Source: Chloroflexi bacterium ADurb.Bin325
GTDB lineage: Bacteria > Chloroflexota > Anaerolineae > CG2-30-64-16
Direction: 5' to 3'
Length of the DNA stretch: 35,696 nucleotides
Assembly (NCBI GenBank): GCA_002068935.1
Contig: MWBF01000006.1
Location: forward strand, 1 to 35,696
The position numbers and the translations under genes were made by a program. The notes beneath the pieces are model-generated. The model made no database searches. It was not told the DNA's origin and worked only from the letters and a program-made list of their open reading frames with translations. Below are positions 17,246 through 25,189 of the stretch, one piece after another. The number at the start of each line of letters is the position of its first letter. Position 1 is the first letter of the stretch.

Positions 17246-18123
17246 CGACTTATGTCACCCCCGCCTCGGTAGAGGCCGCGCTCGCGCTCCTGGACGAACA
17301 CCGCGGCCGCGCGCGCATCATCGCCGGCGGCACCGACCTCCTGCCGGACATGCGTTCCGGCAAGCGCACGCCGGCCTGCCTGGTGGACATCACGGGCATC
17401 CCCGGGCTGCGCGAGATCCGCGTGGCCGCGGGGCATGTCGAGGTCGGCGCGTGCGTCACCTTTGCGGAGCTGCGCGACCATCCGTTCATCCGCCAGCACA
17501 TCCACGCGCTGGCCGAGGCCGCGGCGTCGGTCGGCGTGGCCGCGATCCAGAACGCGGCGACCTGGGCCGGCAACCTCGTCCAGGCCATGCCCGCGGCCGA
17601 CGGGGCCATCGTAGCGCTCGCGCTGGAGGCCGAGGCGCGCATCGTGGATCTGTCCGGCGAGACATGGCAGCCCGTCGCGAGCCTCTTCGCCGGCCCGGGC
17701 CGCTCGACCGTCGACCCCACGCGCCAGCTCATCACGCACATCCGCTTCCCGCGGCCCGCGGCCGCCTGGGGCACGGCCTGGCAGCGCGCCGGCCGCCGCC
17801 CGTCGCTGATCCTGCCCACCATCAACTGCGCGGCCCGGCTGATCCTGGCCGCGGACGGCGGCATCGCGGCCGCGACGATCGCGCTGGGGCCGGTCGCGGC
17901 GACGCCCTTCCGCGCGGCGCGCGCCGAGGCCTTCCTGCACGCCGCGCGGCCGGCGCCCGCAACCTGGGCCGAGGCTGCGCGCCTTGCGCAGGAAGAGGCG
18001 CAGCCGCGCAGCAACCCGCTGCGCGCCTCGCGCGCATACCGGTCGGCCATCATCCCCGCGCTCGTGGAGAGCGCCCTGGCGACGGCCTACGGCCGCGCAA
18101 CAGAGAAGGAGAGCCCATGCTGA
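17242..18123 (+). CDS. FAD-binding subunit of molybdenum hydroxylase
   Basis: This 293-residue protein of the CoxM/XdhB family carries electrons from the iron-sulfur clusters to the acceptor through FAD. The flavin-binding motif AGGTDLLPDMRSG is near residues 29-41, and the second motif, ATWAGNLVQAMPAAD, is around 109-123; it resembles the usual T-x-GGN-x-SPAD loop but is altered. A C-terminal CO-dehydrogenase-flavoprotein-like domain follows. The start ATG overlaps the stop of the fused hydroxylase gene by four bases and the stop overlaps the next start by seven, so the three genes are translationally coupled. The expected heteromer is a two-chain enzyme with a fused Fe-S/Mo chain. Confidence 0.86.
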   Translation: MTTYVTPASVEAALALLDEHRGRARIIAGGTDLLPDMRSGKRTPACLVDITGIPGLREIRVAAGHVEVGACVTFAELRDHPFIRQHIHALAEAAASVGVAAIQNAATWAGNLVQAMPAADGAIVALALEAEARIVDLSGETWQPVASLFAGPGRSTVDPTRQLITHIRFPRPAAAWGTAWQRAGRRPSLILPTINCAARLILAADGGIAAATIALGPVAATPFRAARAEAFLHAARPAPATWAEAARLAQEEAQPRSNPLRASRAYRSAIIPALVESALATAYGRATEKESPC

Positions 18124-19262
18124 ACTCAACCGGCCTCGAGAAACGCCGGGAGCCGCCGGCGCAGCCCGCGCACGAGGTTGCGCCCAGGATCCTGAACCTG
18201 CCGGAGATGGTCGCGGCCCTATCCGATGAGGATCAGGAGCGCTTCGACCGTATCTTCTCCGTCAGCGAGGTGTCCGGCGCGCTGGCAGCGCCCGAGGCCA
18301 TGCACGACTGGATCCGGGGCTACTTCGGCTCGGTCGAGGCCGTCGCCAACCAGCAGATCATCAAGGTCACGAACCGCGTCAGTTGGGAGGGCGCGCTCTA
18401 CAACGAGCTGCGCGCACGGCGTCCGCTGGAGGTGCGCGGGACCGCCGACCTCGACCGCGTCATCGCGGAGACGCGCAACGACCCCTTCTGCCACCCGCTG
18501 GACGGCACGCCCGCCGACACCTTCGGCCGGGTGCAGGGGAAGCACTCCATCACGGCCAGCAATGTCGCCAAGTATGACGGCTCGCACGGCATCGTTATCT
18601 TCGACGAGCATCACCCGCTGGCCCTCACGCGCGAGCGGGTGCGCGACTACATCGACACGGCCTGGAAATGGGGCCAGAAGGCGCACGCGGCCGACCCGTC
18701 GGCCAGCTACTTCTTCTTTATGTGGAACTGCGTCTGGAAGGCCGCGGCCTCGCTCGTCCACGGCCATACGCAGATGACCCTCACGCGCGACATGCACTAT
18801 TCCAAGGTGGAGTTTCTGCGCCGCCAGGCCGCGGCCTACTGCGCGCAGTACGCCGCCAACTACTTCGACGACCTGCACGCGGTCCACCGCGCCCTCCAGC
18901 TCGGGTTCGCCTGGCGGAACGTGAGCGTGGCCGTCTCGCTGACGCCGGTCAAGGAGCGCGAGACGCTGCTGATAGCGTCGAGCCTGAACGATAACCTCAA
19001 GGACGCCATCTTCACGGTGCTCGACACCTTCGTGAAGCAGTTCGGCGTCACCAGCTTCAACGTCGCGATCCAGATGCCGCCCATCGGGCCCGCGGCCGAG
19101 GATTGGAGCGGCTTTCCCGTCCTGGCCCGGATCGTGGATCGCGGCGACCCGATGAACCGCACGGGCGACATCGGCGCGATGGAGCTTTACGCGGCCAGCG
19201 TCATCGGCACCGACCCGTTCTTCGTGGCCGAGGCGCTCGACGCCGCCTTCCAGGAGGCATGA
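18117..19262 (+). CDS. GalT-like (HIT superfamily) protein of unknown substrate
   Basis: This 381-residue protein resembles galactose-1-phosphate uridylyltransferase. Residues 211-220 read ASLVHGHTQM: H215-G-H217-T-Q219 matches the HPHxQ active site of GalT, in which the second His forms the uridylyl intermediate, and the preceding N204 and A-S-L also match the family block. The canonical Pro is replaced by Gly. No CxxC zinc site is seen in the N-terminal part. AAGGAG at 18106-18111 supports the ATG, which overlaps the FAD subunit stop. No galactokinase or epimerase is nearby, and GalT is not a usual partner of molybdenum hydroxylases, so the reaction is uncertain. Another nucleotidyl- or phosphoribosyl-sugar transfer is possible. 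Confidence 0.7.
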   Translation: MLNSTGLEKRREPPAQPAHEVAPRILNLPEMVAALSDEDQERFDRIFSVSEVSGALAAPEAMHDWIRGYFGSVEAVANQQIIKVTNRVSWEGALYNELRARRPLEVRGTADLDRVIAETRNDPFCHPLDGTPADTFGRVQGKHSITASNVAKYDGSHGIVIFDEHHPLALTRERVRDYIDTAWKWGQKAHAADPSASYFFFMWNCVWKAAASLVHGHTQMTLTRDMHYSKVEFLRRQAAAYCAQYAANYFDDLHAVHRALQLGFAWRNVSVAVSLTPVKERETLLIASSLNDNLKDAIFTVLDTFVKQFGVTSFNVAIQMPPIGPAAEDWSGFPVLARIVDRGDPMNRTGDIGAMELYAASVIGTDPFFVAEALDAAFQEA

Positions 19263-19264
19263 GC

Positions 19265-19284
19265 GCGCGGCGGCTTCGCCGCGC
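19265..19284 (+). terminator. Hairpin after the GalT-like gene
   Basis: GCGCGGCG (19265-19272) pairs with CGCCGCGC (19277-19284) over a GCTT loop, starting two bases after the TGA at 19260-19262. There is no T run. It could end or attenuate the molybdo-hydroxylase transcript before the ABC transporter operon. Confidence 0.45.
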
Positions 19285-19367
19285 AGGGGCGAAGGACGCC
19301 TCCGCTCCCGCTCGCATCTCGAACCCCGGAACACGGGCAGGCGGCAGTTTCAGCCGTCGCCCGATTG

Positions 19368-19376
19368 TGGTAAACT
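19368..19376 (+). promoter_or_regulatory. Extended -10 promoter for the ABC transporter operon
   Basis: TG-G-TAAACT (19368-19376) has an extended -10 form. The -35 position (19348-19353, TTTCAG) is poor, as is common with extended -10 promoters. It lies 35 bp before the binding-protein start, whose SD AGGAGG is at 19401-19406. Confidence 0.42.
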
Positions 19377-19411
19377 GAGCCATCGTTCGGTTTCACGTAC
19401 AGGAGGCTAAT

Positions 19412-21022
19412 ATGACATCCGCACGCAGATTCAACGTCCTGCTGGCCCTGGTCGTGCTGGTCAGCCTGCTGCTGAGCGCGTGTGCGCCGCCGGCAGCCCC
19501 CGCGCAGCCCGCCGCTGAACCCGCGGCCGCGCAGCCCGCGGGGGAAGAGGCCGCCGCGGCGCCCTCGAAATACGGCGGCATCCTGCGCCACGCGTTCTTT
19601 GCGCCGACCAACCTGGACCCGGCCTTCCTCTCCACCGTAGCAGACGACGAGATCACCCGCCAGTGGGCTGAATTCCTGGTCTACATCGACGAGGACAACC
19701 GCCCCGACCCGGCCCGCAGCCTTGCGGAAAGCTGGGAGGCGAGCGCCGACGGCCTGACCTGGACGTTCAAGATGCGCCAGGGCGTGCACTTCCATGACGG
19801 CAAGACGCTCACCAGCAACGACGCAAAGTTCACCTTCGACCGCCTGCGCGACCCGGAGGTGGGCGCGGCGACGGTCGAGCTCTATAAGAACATCACCGAT
19901 GTGCAGGCGCCCGACGACGCCACCCTGGTCATCACCCTCGCTAAGCCCAACCCCGACTTCCTGCTCGACCTGGGCGACTACCACGCGGTCATCGTGGACA
20001 GCACGACCGAGGACTTCAAGACGCAGTTCAACGGCACCGGCCCGTTCATCATCGACCAGTACCTGCCCGAGGACCGCCTGACCTTCAAGCGCAACCCGAA
20101 CTACTGGATGAAGGACGCGGATGGCAACCAGTTGCCCTACCTGGACGGCATGGAGTTCATCTTCATGGGCGATCCCTCGGCCCAGGTCGAGGCGCTGCGC
20201 GGCGGCCAGATCGACTATCTCATCTATCTGCCCTCCGAGTTCGTCAAGACGCTGGAGGCGGATCCCAACGTCGAGGTGTATCAGAAGCCGTCCAACACCA
20301 CCTTCATCCTGCGCATGCGCTCTGACCGCGGACCGGCCGCCGATGTGCGGGTGCGCCAGGCGTTCAAGGCCGCGACCGACCGCAAGGCCATCCTCGATGC
20401 AGCGTTCGAGGGGCTGGGCGTGACCGGCCGCGACACCCCCATCGGCCCCGGCTATGCGGAGCTCTATCTGGATGCGCCGGAGCCGGTGCGCGATGTCGAG
20501 AAGGCTAAGCAGCTCCTCCAGGAGGCGGGCTACGGCGACGGGCTGACCATCAGCCTGACCACGCAGCAGCTCTCGCCGATCCCGGCCATCGCGACCATCT
20601 GGAAGGAACAACTGGCCGAGGCGGGCGTGACCGTGGAGATCCAGTCCGTGCCGTCCGACGTCTACTACGGCGCAGATAACCTTTGGCTGGAAGCGGACTT
20701 CGCCATCACCGACTGGGGCTCGCGGCCCTACCCGCAGCCCTATCTGGATCTCGCCTACACCTGCGCGGCCCCGTGGAACGAGAGCCACTGGTGCGACGAG
20801 GAGATGGACAAGCTCGCGGCCCAGGCTGCCAACGAGATGGATCCGGCGGTGCGCGCGCAGCTCTACAAGGACATCCAGCAGATCTTCATCGACCGCGGCT
20901 CGATCATCGTGCCGTTCTTCGCCAACAACCTGTGGGGCGCACGGTCGAACATCAAGGGCGTCGTGCCGACGAGCGCGCTCGCCACCGCGCTGGATCTGCG
21001 CCGGGTGTATATCGCGCCATGA
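19412..21022 (+). CDS. ABC transporter solute-binding lipoprotein, family 5 (Opp/Dpp type)
   Basis: This 536-residue extracytoplasmic protein captures a peptide, oligosaccharide or similar ligand for import. A signal peptide with a hydrophobic core (about 9-22) ends in the lipobox LSAC with C24 as the lipidated residue. An Ala/Pro/Glu-rich tether (25-50) follows, as is common in Chloroflexota lipoproteins. Family 5 features are LAESWEASADGLTWTFKMRQGVHFHDGKTL (positions about 104-133, quoted here only as a landmark by its start LAESWE), the FTFDR segment, GTGPFIIDQY and the C-terminal VPFFANNLWG. AGGAGG at 19401-19406 sets the start. The stop overlaps the permease start (ATGA). Ligand cannot be read from sequence; peptides are typical, but family members in glycan loci import oligosaccharides. 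Confidence 0.9.
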   Translation: MTSARRFNVLLALVVLVSLLLSACAPPAAPAQPAAEPAAAQPAGEEAAAAPSKYGGILRHAFFAPTNLDPAFLSTVADDEITRQWAEFLVYIDEDNRPDPARSLAESWEASADGLTWTFKMRQGVHFHDGKTLTSNDAKFTFDRLRDPEVGAATVELYKNITDVQAPDDATLVITLAKPNPDFLLDLGDYHAVIVDSTTEDFKTQFNGTGPFIIDQYLPEDRLTFKRNPNYWMKDADGNQLPYLDGMEFIFMGDPSAQVEALRGGQIDYLIYLPSEFVKTLEADPNVEVYQKPSNTTFILRMRSDRGPAADVRVRQAFKAATDRKAILDAAFEGLGVTGRDTPIGPGYAELYLDAPEPVRDVEKAKQLLQEAGYGDGLTISLTTQQLSPIPAIATIWKEQLAEAGVTVEIQSVPSDVYYGADNLWLEADFAITDWGSRPYPQPYLDLAYTCAAPWNESHWCDEEMDKLAAQAANEMDPAVRAQLYKDIQQIFIDRGSIIVPFFANNLWGARSNIKGVVPTSALATALDLRRVYIAP

Positions 21023-21846
21023 CCTTTTGGCGGCTGCGACGCTATCCGGCAACCGCGATCGGCGTCACGATCGTGGGGTTCTTCCTGTTGATGGCCGTCA
21101 TCGGCACATGGGTCGCGCCCTACGGCTACGCCGACCAGAAGCTGTCGGAGCGCTTGCAGCCGCCTTCCGCACAACATATCTTCGGCACGGATCAGTTTGG
21201 CCGTGACATCTTCAGCCGCATCCTAATCGGGAGCCGGGACGTGTTCGTCGTCGCCGGCTCCGGCACCCTGCTGGCCGTCCTGCTCGGCCTGACGCTCGGC
21301 CTGCTCGCGGGATACTACGGCGGGCCGATCGACGACCTCGCCATGCGCCTGGTGGACGTGCTGCTGGCGCTGCCGCCGCTCCTGCTCGCCATGATCATCC
21401 TCGGCTCGCTCGGCCCATCGCGCGCCAACGTCGTCTTCGTCGTCGGCTTCCTCTACATCCCGATGGTCGCGCGCGTGGTGCGCAGCGTCGTGCTGGATCT
21501 CAAGACGCGGCAGTTCGTCGAGGCGGCCCGGCTGCGCGGGGAGCGCAGCGCATACATCATGTTCCATGAGCTGTTGCCGAACGTCCTGCCGCCGCTGGCG
21601 GTCGAGGCATCGATGCGCTTCTCCTACGCCATCTTCCTGGTGGCGTCGCTCGGCTTCCTCGGCCTCGGCGTGCAGCCGCCCTCGCCCGACTGGGGCCTGA
21701 TGGTCGGCGAGGCGCGCACCTACTTCCAGCAGGCCGGCTGGGTGCTGCTCTTTCCTGCCGGCGCCATCGCGCTGCTCGTCGTCGGCGTCGGCTTCCTCAG
21801 CGACGGGCTGCGCCGGATGCTCCTGCCCGGCGGGGTGAGCGCATGA
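21019..21846 (+). CDS. ABC permease, DppC/OppC-like
   Basis: This 275-residue inner-membrane permease has an N-terminal TM helix (about 12-32), the conserved HIFGTDQFGRDIFSR segment typical of DppC/OppC at about 53-67, and five further hydrophobic helices. The EAA loop that contacts the ATPase is FVEAARLRGERS at about 157-168, followed by the HELLPNVLPPL stretch. GLGVQPPSPDWG near the C-terminus is also usual in DppC. It overlaps both neighbours by ATGA junctions (21019-21022 and 21843-21846), so its translation is tied to theirs. Usually a DppB partner precedes DppC; here the DppB-like gene comes after the ATPases. Confidence 0.92.
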   Translation: MTFWRLRRYPATAIGVTIVGFFLLMAVIGTWVAPYGYADQKLSERLQPPSAQHIFGTDQFGRDIFSRILIGSRDVFVVAGSGTLLAVLLGLTLGLLAGYYGGPIDDLAMRLVDVLLALPPLLLAMIILGSLGPSRANVVFVVGFLYIPMVARVVRSVVLDLKTRQFVEAARLRGERSAYIMFHELLPNVLPPLAVEASMRFSYAIFLVASLGFLGLGVQPPSPDWGLMVGEARTYFQQAGWVLLFPAGAIALLVVGVGFLSDGLRRMLLPGGVSA

Positions 21847-22834
21847 GCACAGGCCCGGTGCTGGACGTCCGCAACCTGACGGTGGCCTACGCGACCGCGG
21901 GCGGGCTGCTGCCCACCGTGCGCGACGTCTCGCTGCACATCGACGGCGGCGAGATCTACGGCCTGGTCGGCGAATCCGGCTCCGGCAAGACCACGCTGGC
22001 CCGCGCGCTGGTGCGTTATCTGCCGGAGAACGGGCGGATCACCGGCGGCGTCGTCACGCTGGACGGCGCGAACCTGCTGGCGCTCACGCGCGCTGAGATG
22101 CGCCGCGTGTGGGGCGTGCGCATCACGATGGTGCACCAGGACCCCGCCGCGGCCGTCAACCCCGCGCTGACCGTGGGCGAACAGATCGCCGAGATCGCGC
22201 GCGCCCACCTCGGCATGTCCGCCGGCCAGGCACGCGCAAAGGCGATCGAGATGCTCGCGCGCGTGCGCATGCCGGACCCGGAGTCGGTCGCGCGGCGCTA
22301 TGCGCACCAGCTCAGCGGCGGGATGCTCCAGCGCGTGCTGATCGCCGGCGCGCTGACCACCAACCCGCGGCTGCTCATCATGGACGAGCCGACCACCGCG
22401 CTGGACGTGACGACCGAGGCAGTCATCCTCGATCTGGTGCGCGAGCTGTTGGCCGATTATGACGCCGCGGTGCTCTACATCACCCATAACCTGGGCGTCG
22501 TCGCGCGGCTGTGTCAGCGCGTGGGCGTCATGTACGCGGGCCAGCTCGTCGAACAGGGGGACGTACGCCAGATCTTCAGGGCCGCGCGCCACCCGTACAC
22601 CATCGGGCTGTTGGGCTGCGTGCCTTCGGTGGCGCGGTCGGGCGACCGGCCGCAGCGCGCCGCGCTGCACACCATCCCCGGCTCCATCCCCCGGCCCGAC
22701 CGCCTGCCGGCCGGCTGCATCTTTGCCCCGCGCTGTCCGCTGGTCGAAGACGCCTGTCGCGTCGCGCAGCCGCCCCTCGTCGAGGCGGGGCCGGATCACC
22801 TGACCGCGTGCCGGCGGTGGCGGGAGATCCCCCC
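21843..22834 (+). CDS. ABC ATPase, OppD-like half of a tandem ATPase (frame broken at its end)
   Basis: This is a complete OppD/DppD-type nucleotide-binding domain. Walker A is GESGSGKTT (43-51), the Q loop is VHQDP (Q99), the signature is LSGGMLQR (157-164), Walker B is LLIMDEP (D181, E182) and the switch His is H215. The C-terminal Cys-rich segment GCIFAPRCPLVEDAC and HLTAC is typical of the family. Homology stops at about residue 329 (CRRWREI). The literal reading frame continues to a stop at 23276, but that tail is Arg/Ser-rich out-of-frame sequence. At the C6 tract (22829-22834) one extra C would join it to the following ATPase half as a single protein of about 655 residues, a common arrangement in this family. 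It could be a sequencing indel, a real mutation or two coupled genes. Confidence 0.85.
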
Positions 22835-23809
22835 AAACACTATCCCCTGCCTCGCGGGCTGCGCGACCTGTGGCAGCGCCGGACGCGCGCGGTGCACGCG
22901 GTGGACGGCATGTCCGCCGGGCTCTCGCGCCGCTTCACGTTGGGCGTCGTCGGCGAAAGCGGCTGCGGCAAGACGACCTTTGCCCGCTGCATCGCCGGGC
23001 TGGAGGAGGCCACCGACGGCGAGATCCGGCTGGAGCGGGCCCGGCTGCCCTATCTTGCGCGGCAGCGGCCCATGGCCGCGCTGCGCGAGATCCAGATGGT
23101 TTTCCAGAACCCGGACGCCTCGCTCAACCCGCAGCACACCGTCGGCGAGAGCGTCGCGCGGCCGCTCGTCCGGCTGCGCGGGCTTTCGCGCGGACAGGTG
23201 CGGCCGCGCGTCGCGGAGCTGTTCCGCGCGGTCAACCTGCCGGAGGATTACGTCAACCGGCTGCCGCACGAGCTGAGCGGCGGCGAGAAGCAGCGCGTCG
23301 CCATCGCCCGCGCCCTGGCCGCGGACCCCGCGGTCGTCATCTGCGACGAGCCGATCTCCGCGCTGGATGTCTCCGTCCAGGCCTCGCTGATGAACCTGCT
23401 CGTCGATCTGCAACAGGCGCAGGGCACGTCGTATCTGTTTATCTCGCACGACCTGGCGGCCGTGCGGCATCTGGCGGACTGGATCGCGGTGGTCTATCTG
23501 GGCCGCATCTGGGAGACCGGCCCGGCGAGCGAGGTGTTCGGCCCGCCGTACCATCCGTATACCGAGGCGCTGCTCTCCGCGGCGCCGACGCCCGACCCGG
23601 ACGCGCCCCAGGAGCGCATCCGGCTGGAGGGCAGCGTGCCCAGCGCGGTCGGCGTCCCGTCCGGCTGTCGCTTCCATACGCGCTGCCCGCGCAAGATCGG
23701 GCCGATCTGCGAACAGCAGGAGCCGCCGTGGCGCGAGGGCGCCAACGGCCACCGCATCTGCTGTCACCGCCCGCTGGCCGAGCTGGCCGCGCTGCAACAG
23801 GGTTCGTAA
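22835..23809 (+). CDS. ABC ATPase, OppF-like half in shifted frame
   Basis: The second nucleotide-binding domain is intact. It has Walker A GESGCGKTT, Q loop VFQNPDASLNP, signature LSGGEKQR, Walker B VVICDEPISALD and switch LFISHDL, with a Cys-rich OppF-type tail (GCRFHTRCPRKIGPIC). It reads in a frame offset from the preceding half. Recognisable homology begins at HYPLPRGLRDLW just after 22835, but the usual first strand (LLEVRDL-like) is missing, so a small deletion may accompany the frame break. If it is translated separately, starts could be GTG 22892 or ATG 22910, which would further trim the domain. The stop codon TAA at 23807-23809 lies in sequence resembling the downstream 70-bp repeat (GTTCGTAATGGGCGC versus GTTCGTAGTGGGCGC). 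Confidence 0.85.
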   Translation, partial: KHYPLPRGLRDLWQRRTRAVHAVDGMSAGLSRRFTLGVVGESGCGKTTFARCIAGLEEATDGEIRLERARLPYLARQRPMAALREIQMVFQNPDASLNPQHTVGESVARPLVRLRGLSRGQVRPRVAELFRAVNLPEDYVNRLPHELSGGEKQRVAIARALAADPAVVICDEPISALDVSVQASLMNLLVDLQQAQGTSYLFISHDLAAVRHLADWIAVVYLGRIWETGPASEVFGPPYHPYTEALLSAAPTPDPDAPQERIRLEGSVPSAVGVPSGCRFHTRCPRKIGPICEQQEPPWREGANGHRICCHRPLAELAALQQGS

Positions 23810-23811
23810 TG

Positions 23812-24078
23812 GGCGCTCAAGCGCCTACTACAAGCCAACGCCGTTCGTAGTGGGCGCTTCAGCGCTTCTCAACAACAACAAGGCGCTCAAGCGCCTACTA
23901 CAAACCAACGCCGTTCGTAGTGGGCGCTTCAGCGCCTCTCAACAACAACAAGGCGCTCAAGCGCCTACTACAAGCCAATTCTGTTCGTAGTGGGCGCTTC
24001 AGCGCCTCTCAACAACAACAAGGCGCTCAAATGCCTACTACAAGCCAATTCTGTTCGTAGTGGGCGCTTCAGCGCCCC
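23812..24078. repeat. 70-bp tandem repeat, 3.8 copies, each with a long palindrome
   Basis: Units begin at 23812, 23882, 23952 and 24022 (the last is partial), with an exact 70-bp period and few differences. Each holds an inverted repeat whose arms start GGCGCT and end AGCGCC. The longer arms, GGCGCTCAAGCGCCTACTAC and its counterpart ending CAGCGCC, match over 18 of 20 positions around a 15-nt loop. An AACAACAACAA linker joins the units. This is a REP/BIME-like structure. It lies inside the ABC operon between the ATPase and permease genes and would form a chain of hairpins in the mRNA. Confidence 0.9.
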
Positions 24079-24092
24079 TCGGCGAGGATCTC

Positions 24093-25043
24093 TTGACCGC
24101 TTACCTGCTCCGCCGCCTGGGGCTTATCTTGCTGACGATGCTGCTCGCCTCCATCGTCATCTTCGTCGCGACTCAGATCCTGCCCGGCGACGTGGCCCAG
24201 GTCTCGCTCGGCCAGTTCGCCACGGAGAAGGCGGTCGAGAACCTGCGCCAGGAGCTGGGGCTGAACCGCCCCGCATACGTGCAGTACGCCGACTGGCTGA
24301 CGAAGTTCGTGCGCGGCGACTGGGGCAACTCGCTGACGAGCCGCCAGCCCGTCCGCCCGATGGTGATGAGCCGCCTGCGCAACTCGGCCATGCTCGCGGT
24401 CATCGCGCTGGCGCTGTACGTGCCGCTCGGCATCGCGCTCGGCGTGCTGGCCGCGCTCAACCGCGAGAAGCTGGTGGATCAGGCCATCTCCGCGCTCACC
24501 ATGGCCTTTGTCGGCCTGCCGGAGTTCGTCACCGCGCTCCTGCTCATCGCGCTCTTCGCCTTTGCGCTTGCAGTGCTGCCGGCCAACTCCTCGATCAGTC
24601 CCGACAGCAGCTTCCGCGCGGCCCTGCCCTCGCTGATCCTGCCCGCGATCACCGTCAGCCTGACCAGCCTCGGCTATGTCGCGCGCATGACTCGCGCCAG
24701 CACCATCGATGTGCTGCGCACCGACTACGTGCGCGCGGCGGAGCTGAAGGGCCTGCCGCGGATGCAGGTGCTGTTCCGGCACGTGCTGCGCAATGCGCTG
24801 CTGCCCACCGTGACCATCGTCGCGATGGGCATCGGCTATCTCATCGGCGGGCTGATCGTGACCGAGCAGGTGTTCGGCTATCCCGGGCTGGGCCGCCTGC
24901 TCGTCTACGCCATCCAGCGCCGCGACCTGATCCTCATCCAGGCGTGCAGCATGGTCGTGGTGCTCGTCTTCAGCCTCTCCAACCTCGCCGCAGACCTGCT
25001 CTACAGCTTCCTCAACCCGCGCATCCGCGTGGGCATCAAATAG
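24093..25043 (+). CDS. ABC permease, DppB/OppB-like
   Basis: This 316-residue membrane permease has the DppB pattern: an N-terminal TM segment (TAYLLRRLGLILLTMLLASIV-type, about residues 2-27), the FVATQILPGD motif at about 27-36, LGLNRPAYVQY, GDWGNSL and a C-terminal FGYPGLGRLLVYAI. The EAA-like loop is YVRAAELKGLPR. I place the start at TTG 24093, which has GAGG at 24084-24087 five bases upstream and gives the normal N-terminus. A longer frame from GTG 24060 would add residues encoded by the tandem repeat (GASAPLG), which is unlikely. It completes the importer but is cut off from it by the repeat array, so its translation is not coupled to the ATPase genes. Confidence 0.88.
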   Translation: MTAYLLRRLGLILLTMLLASIVIFVATQILPGDVAQVSLGQFATEKAVENLRQELGLNRPAYVQYADWLTKFVRGDWGNSLTSRQPVRPMVMSRLRNSAMLAVIALALYVPLGIALGVLAALNREKLVDQAISALTMAFVGLPEFVTALLLIALFAFALAVLPANSSISPDSSFRAALPSLILPAITVSLTSLGYVARMTRASTIDVLRTDYVRAAELKGLPRMQVLFRHVLRNALLPTVTIVAMGIGYLIGGLIVTEQVFGYPGLGRLLVYAIQRRDLILIQACSMVVVLVFSLSNLAADLLYSFLNPRIRVGIK

Positions 25044-25045
25044 GG

Positions 25046-25073
25046 CTCGGATATATCTTGCGATCTATCCGAG
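25046..25073 (+). terminator. Hairpin just after the DppB-like permease
   Basis: CTCGGATA (25046-25053) pairs with TATCCGAG (25066-25073). After one mismatch, three further pairs (ATC with GAT) close a four-base loop. It starts three bases after the TAG at 25041-25043. There is no T run. The 3' arm is part of the motif ATCTATCCGAGAAT that recurs elsewhere. Confidence 0.45.
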
Positions 25074-25095
25074 AATAGCTCTGGCCTGCGCCCAT

Positions 25096-25144
25096 CCCCC
25101 TCTCCTGACGTGCGAGCCGAAAGCTCGCACGTCAGGAGAGGGGG
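25096..25144. terminator. Perfect 22-bp hairpin at a convergent junction
   Basis: The arms at 25096-25117 and 25123-25144 are exact reverse complements (22 bp, beginning CCCCCTCTCC) around the loop CGAAA. It lies between the permease gene and the oppositely oriented GH38 gene. The left arm is almost identical to the hairpin at 34073-34118. It is likely a two-way terminator or REP-like element. Confidence 0.7.
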
Positions 25145-25189
25145 AGCGAGGGGGTGAGGCCGGCGCTCGACAGCCTTCGGATAGACGCC

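Noticed and set aside
23812-24078. CRISPR array
   Set aside because: The units are contiguous 70-bp copies without unique spacers, and there are no cas genes.
24060-24092. Longer permease start at GTG 24060
   Set aside because: The added residues come from the tandem repeat; TTG 24093 has a GAGG site and the normal N-terminus.
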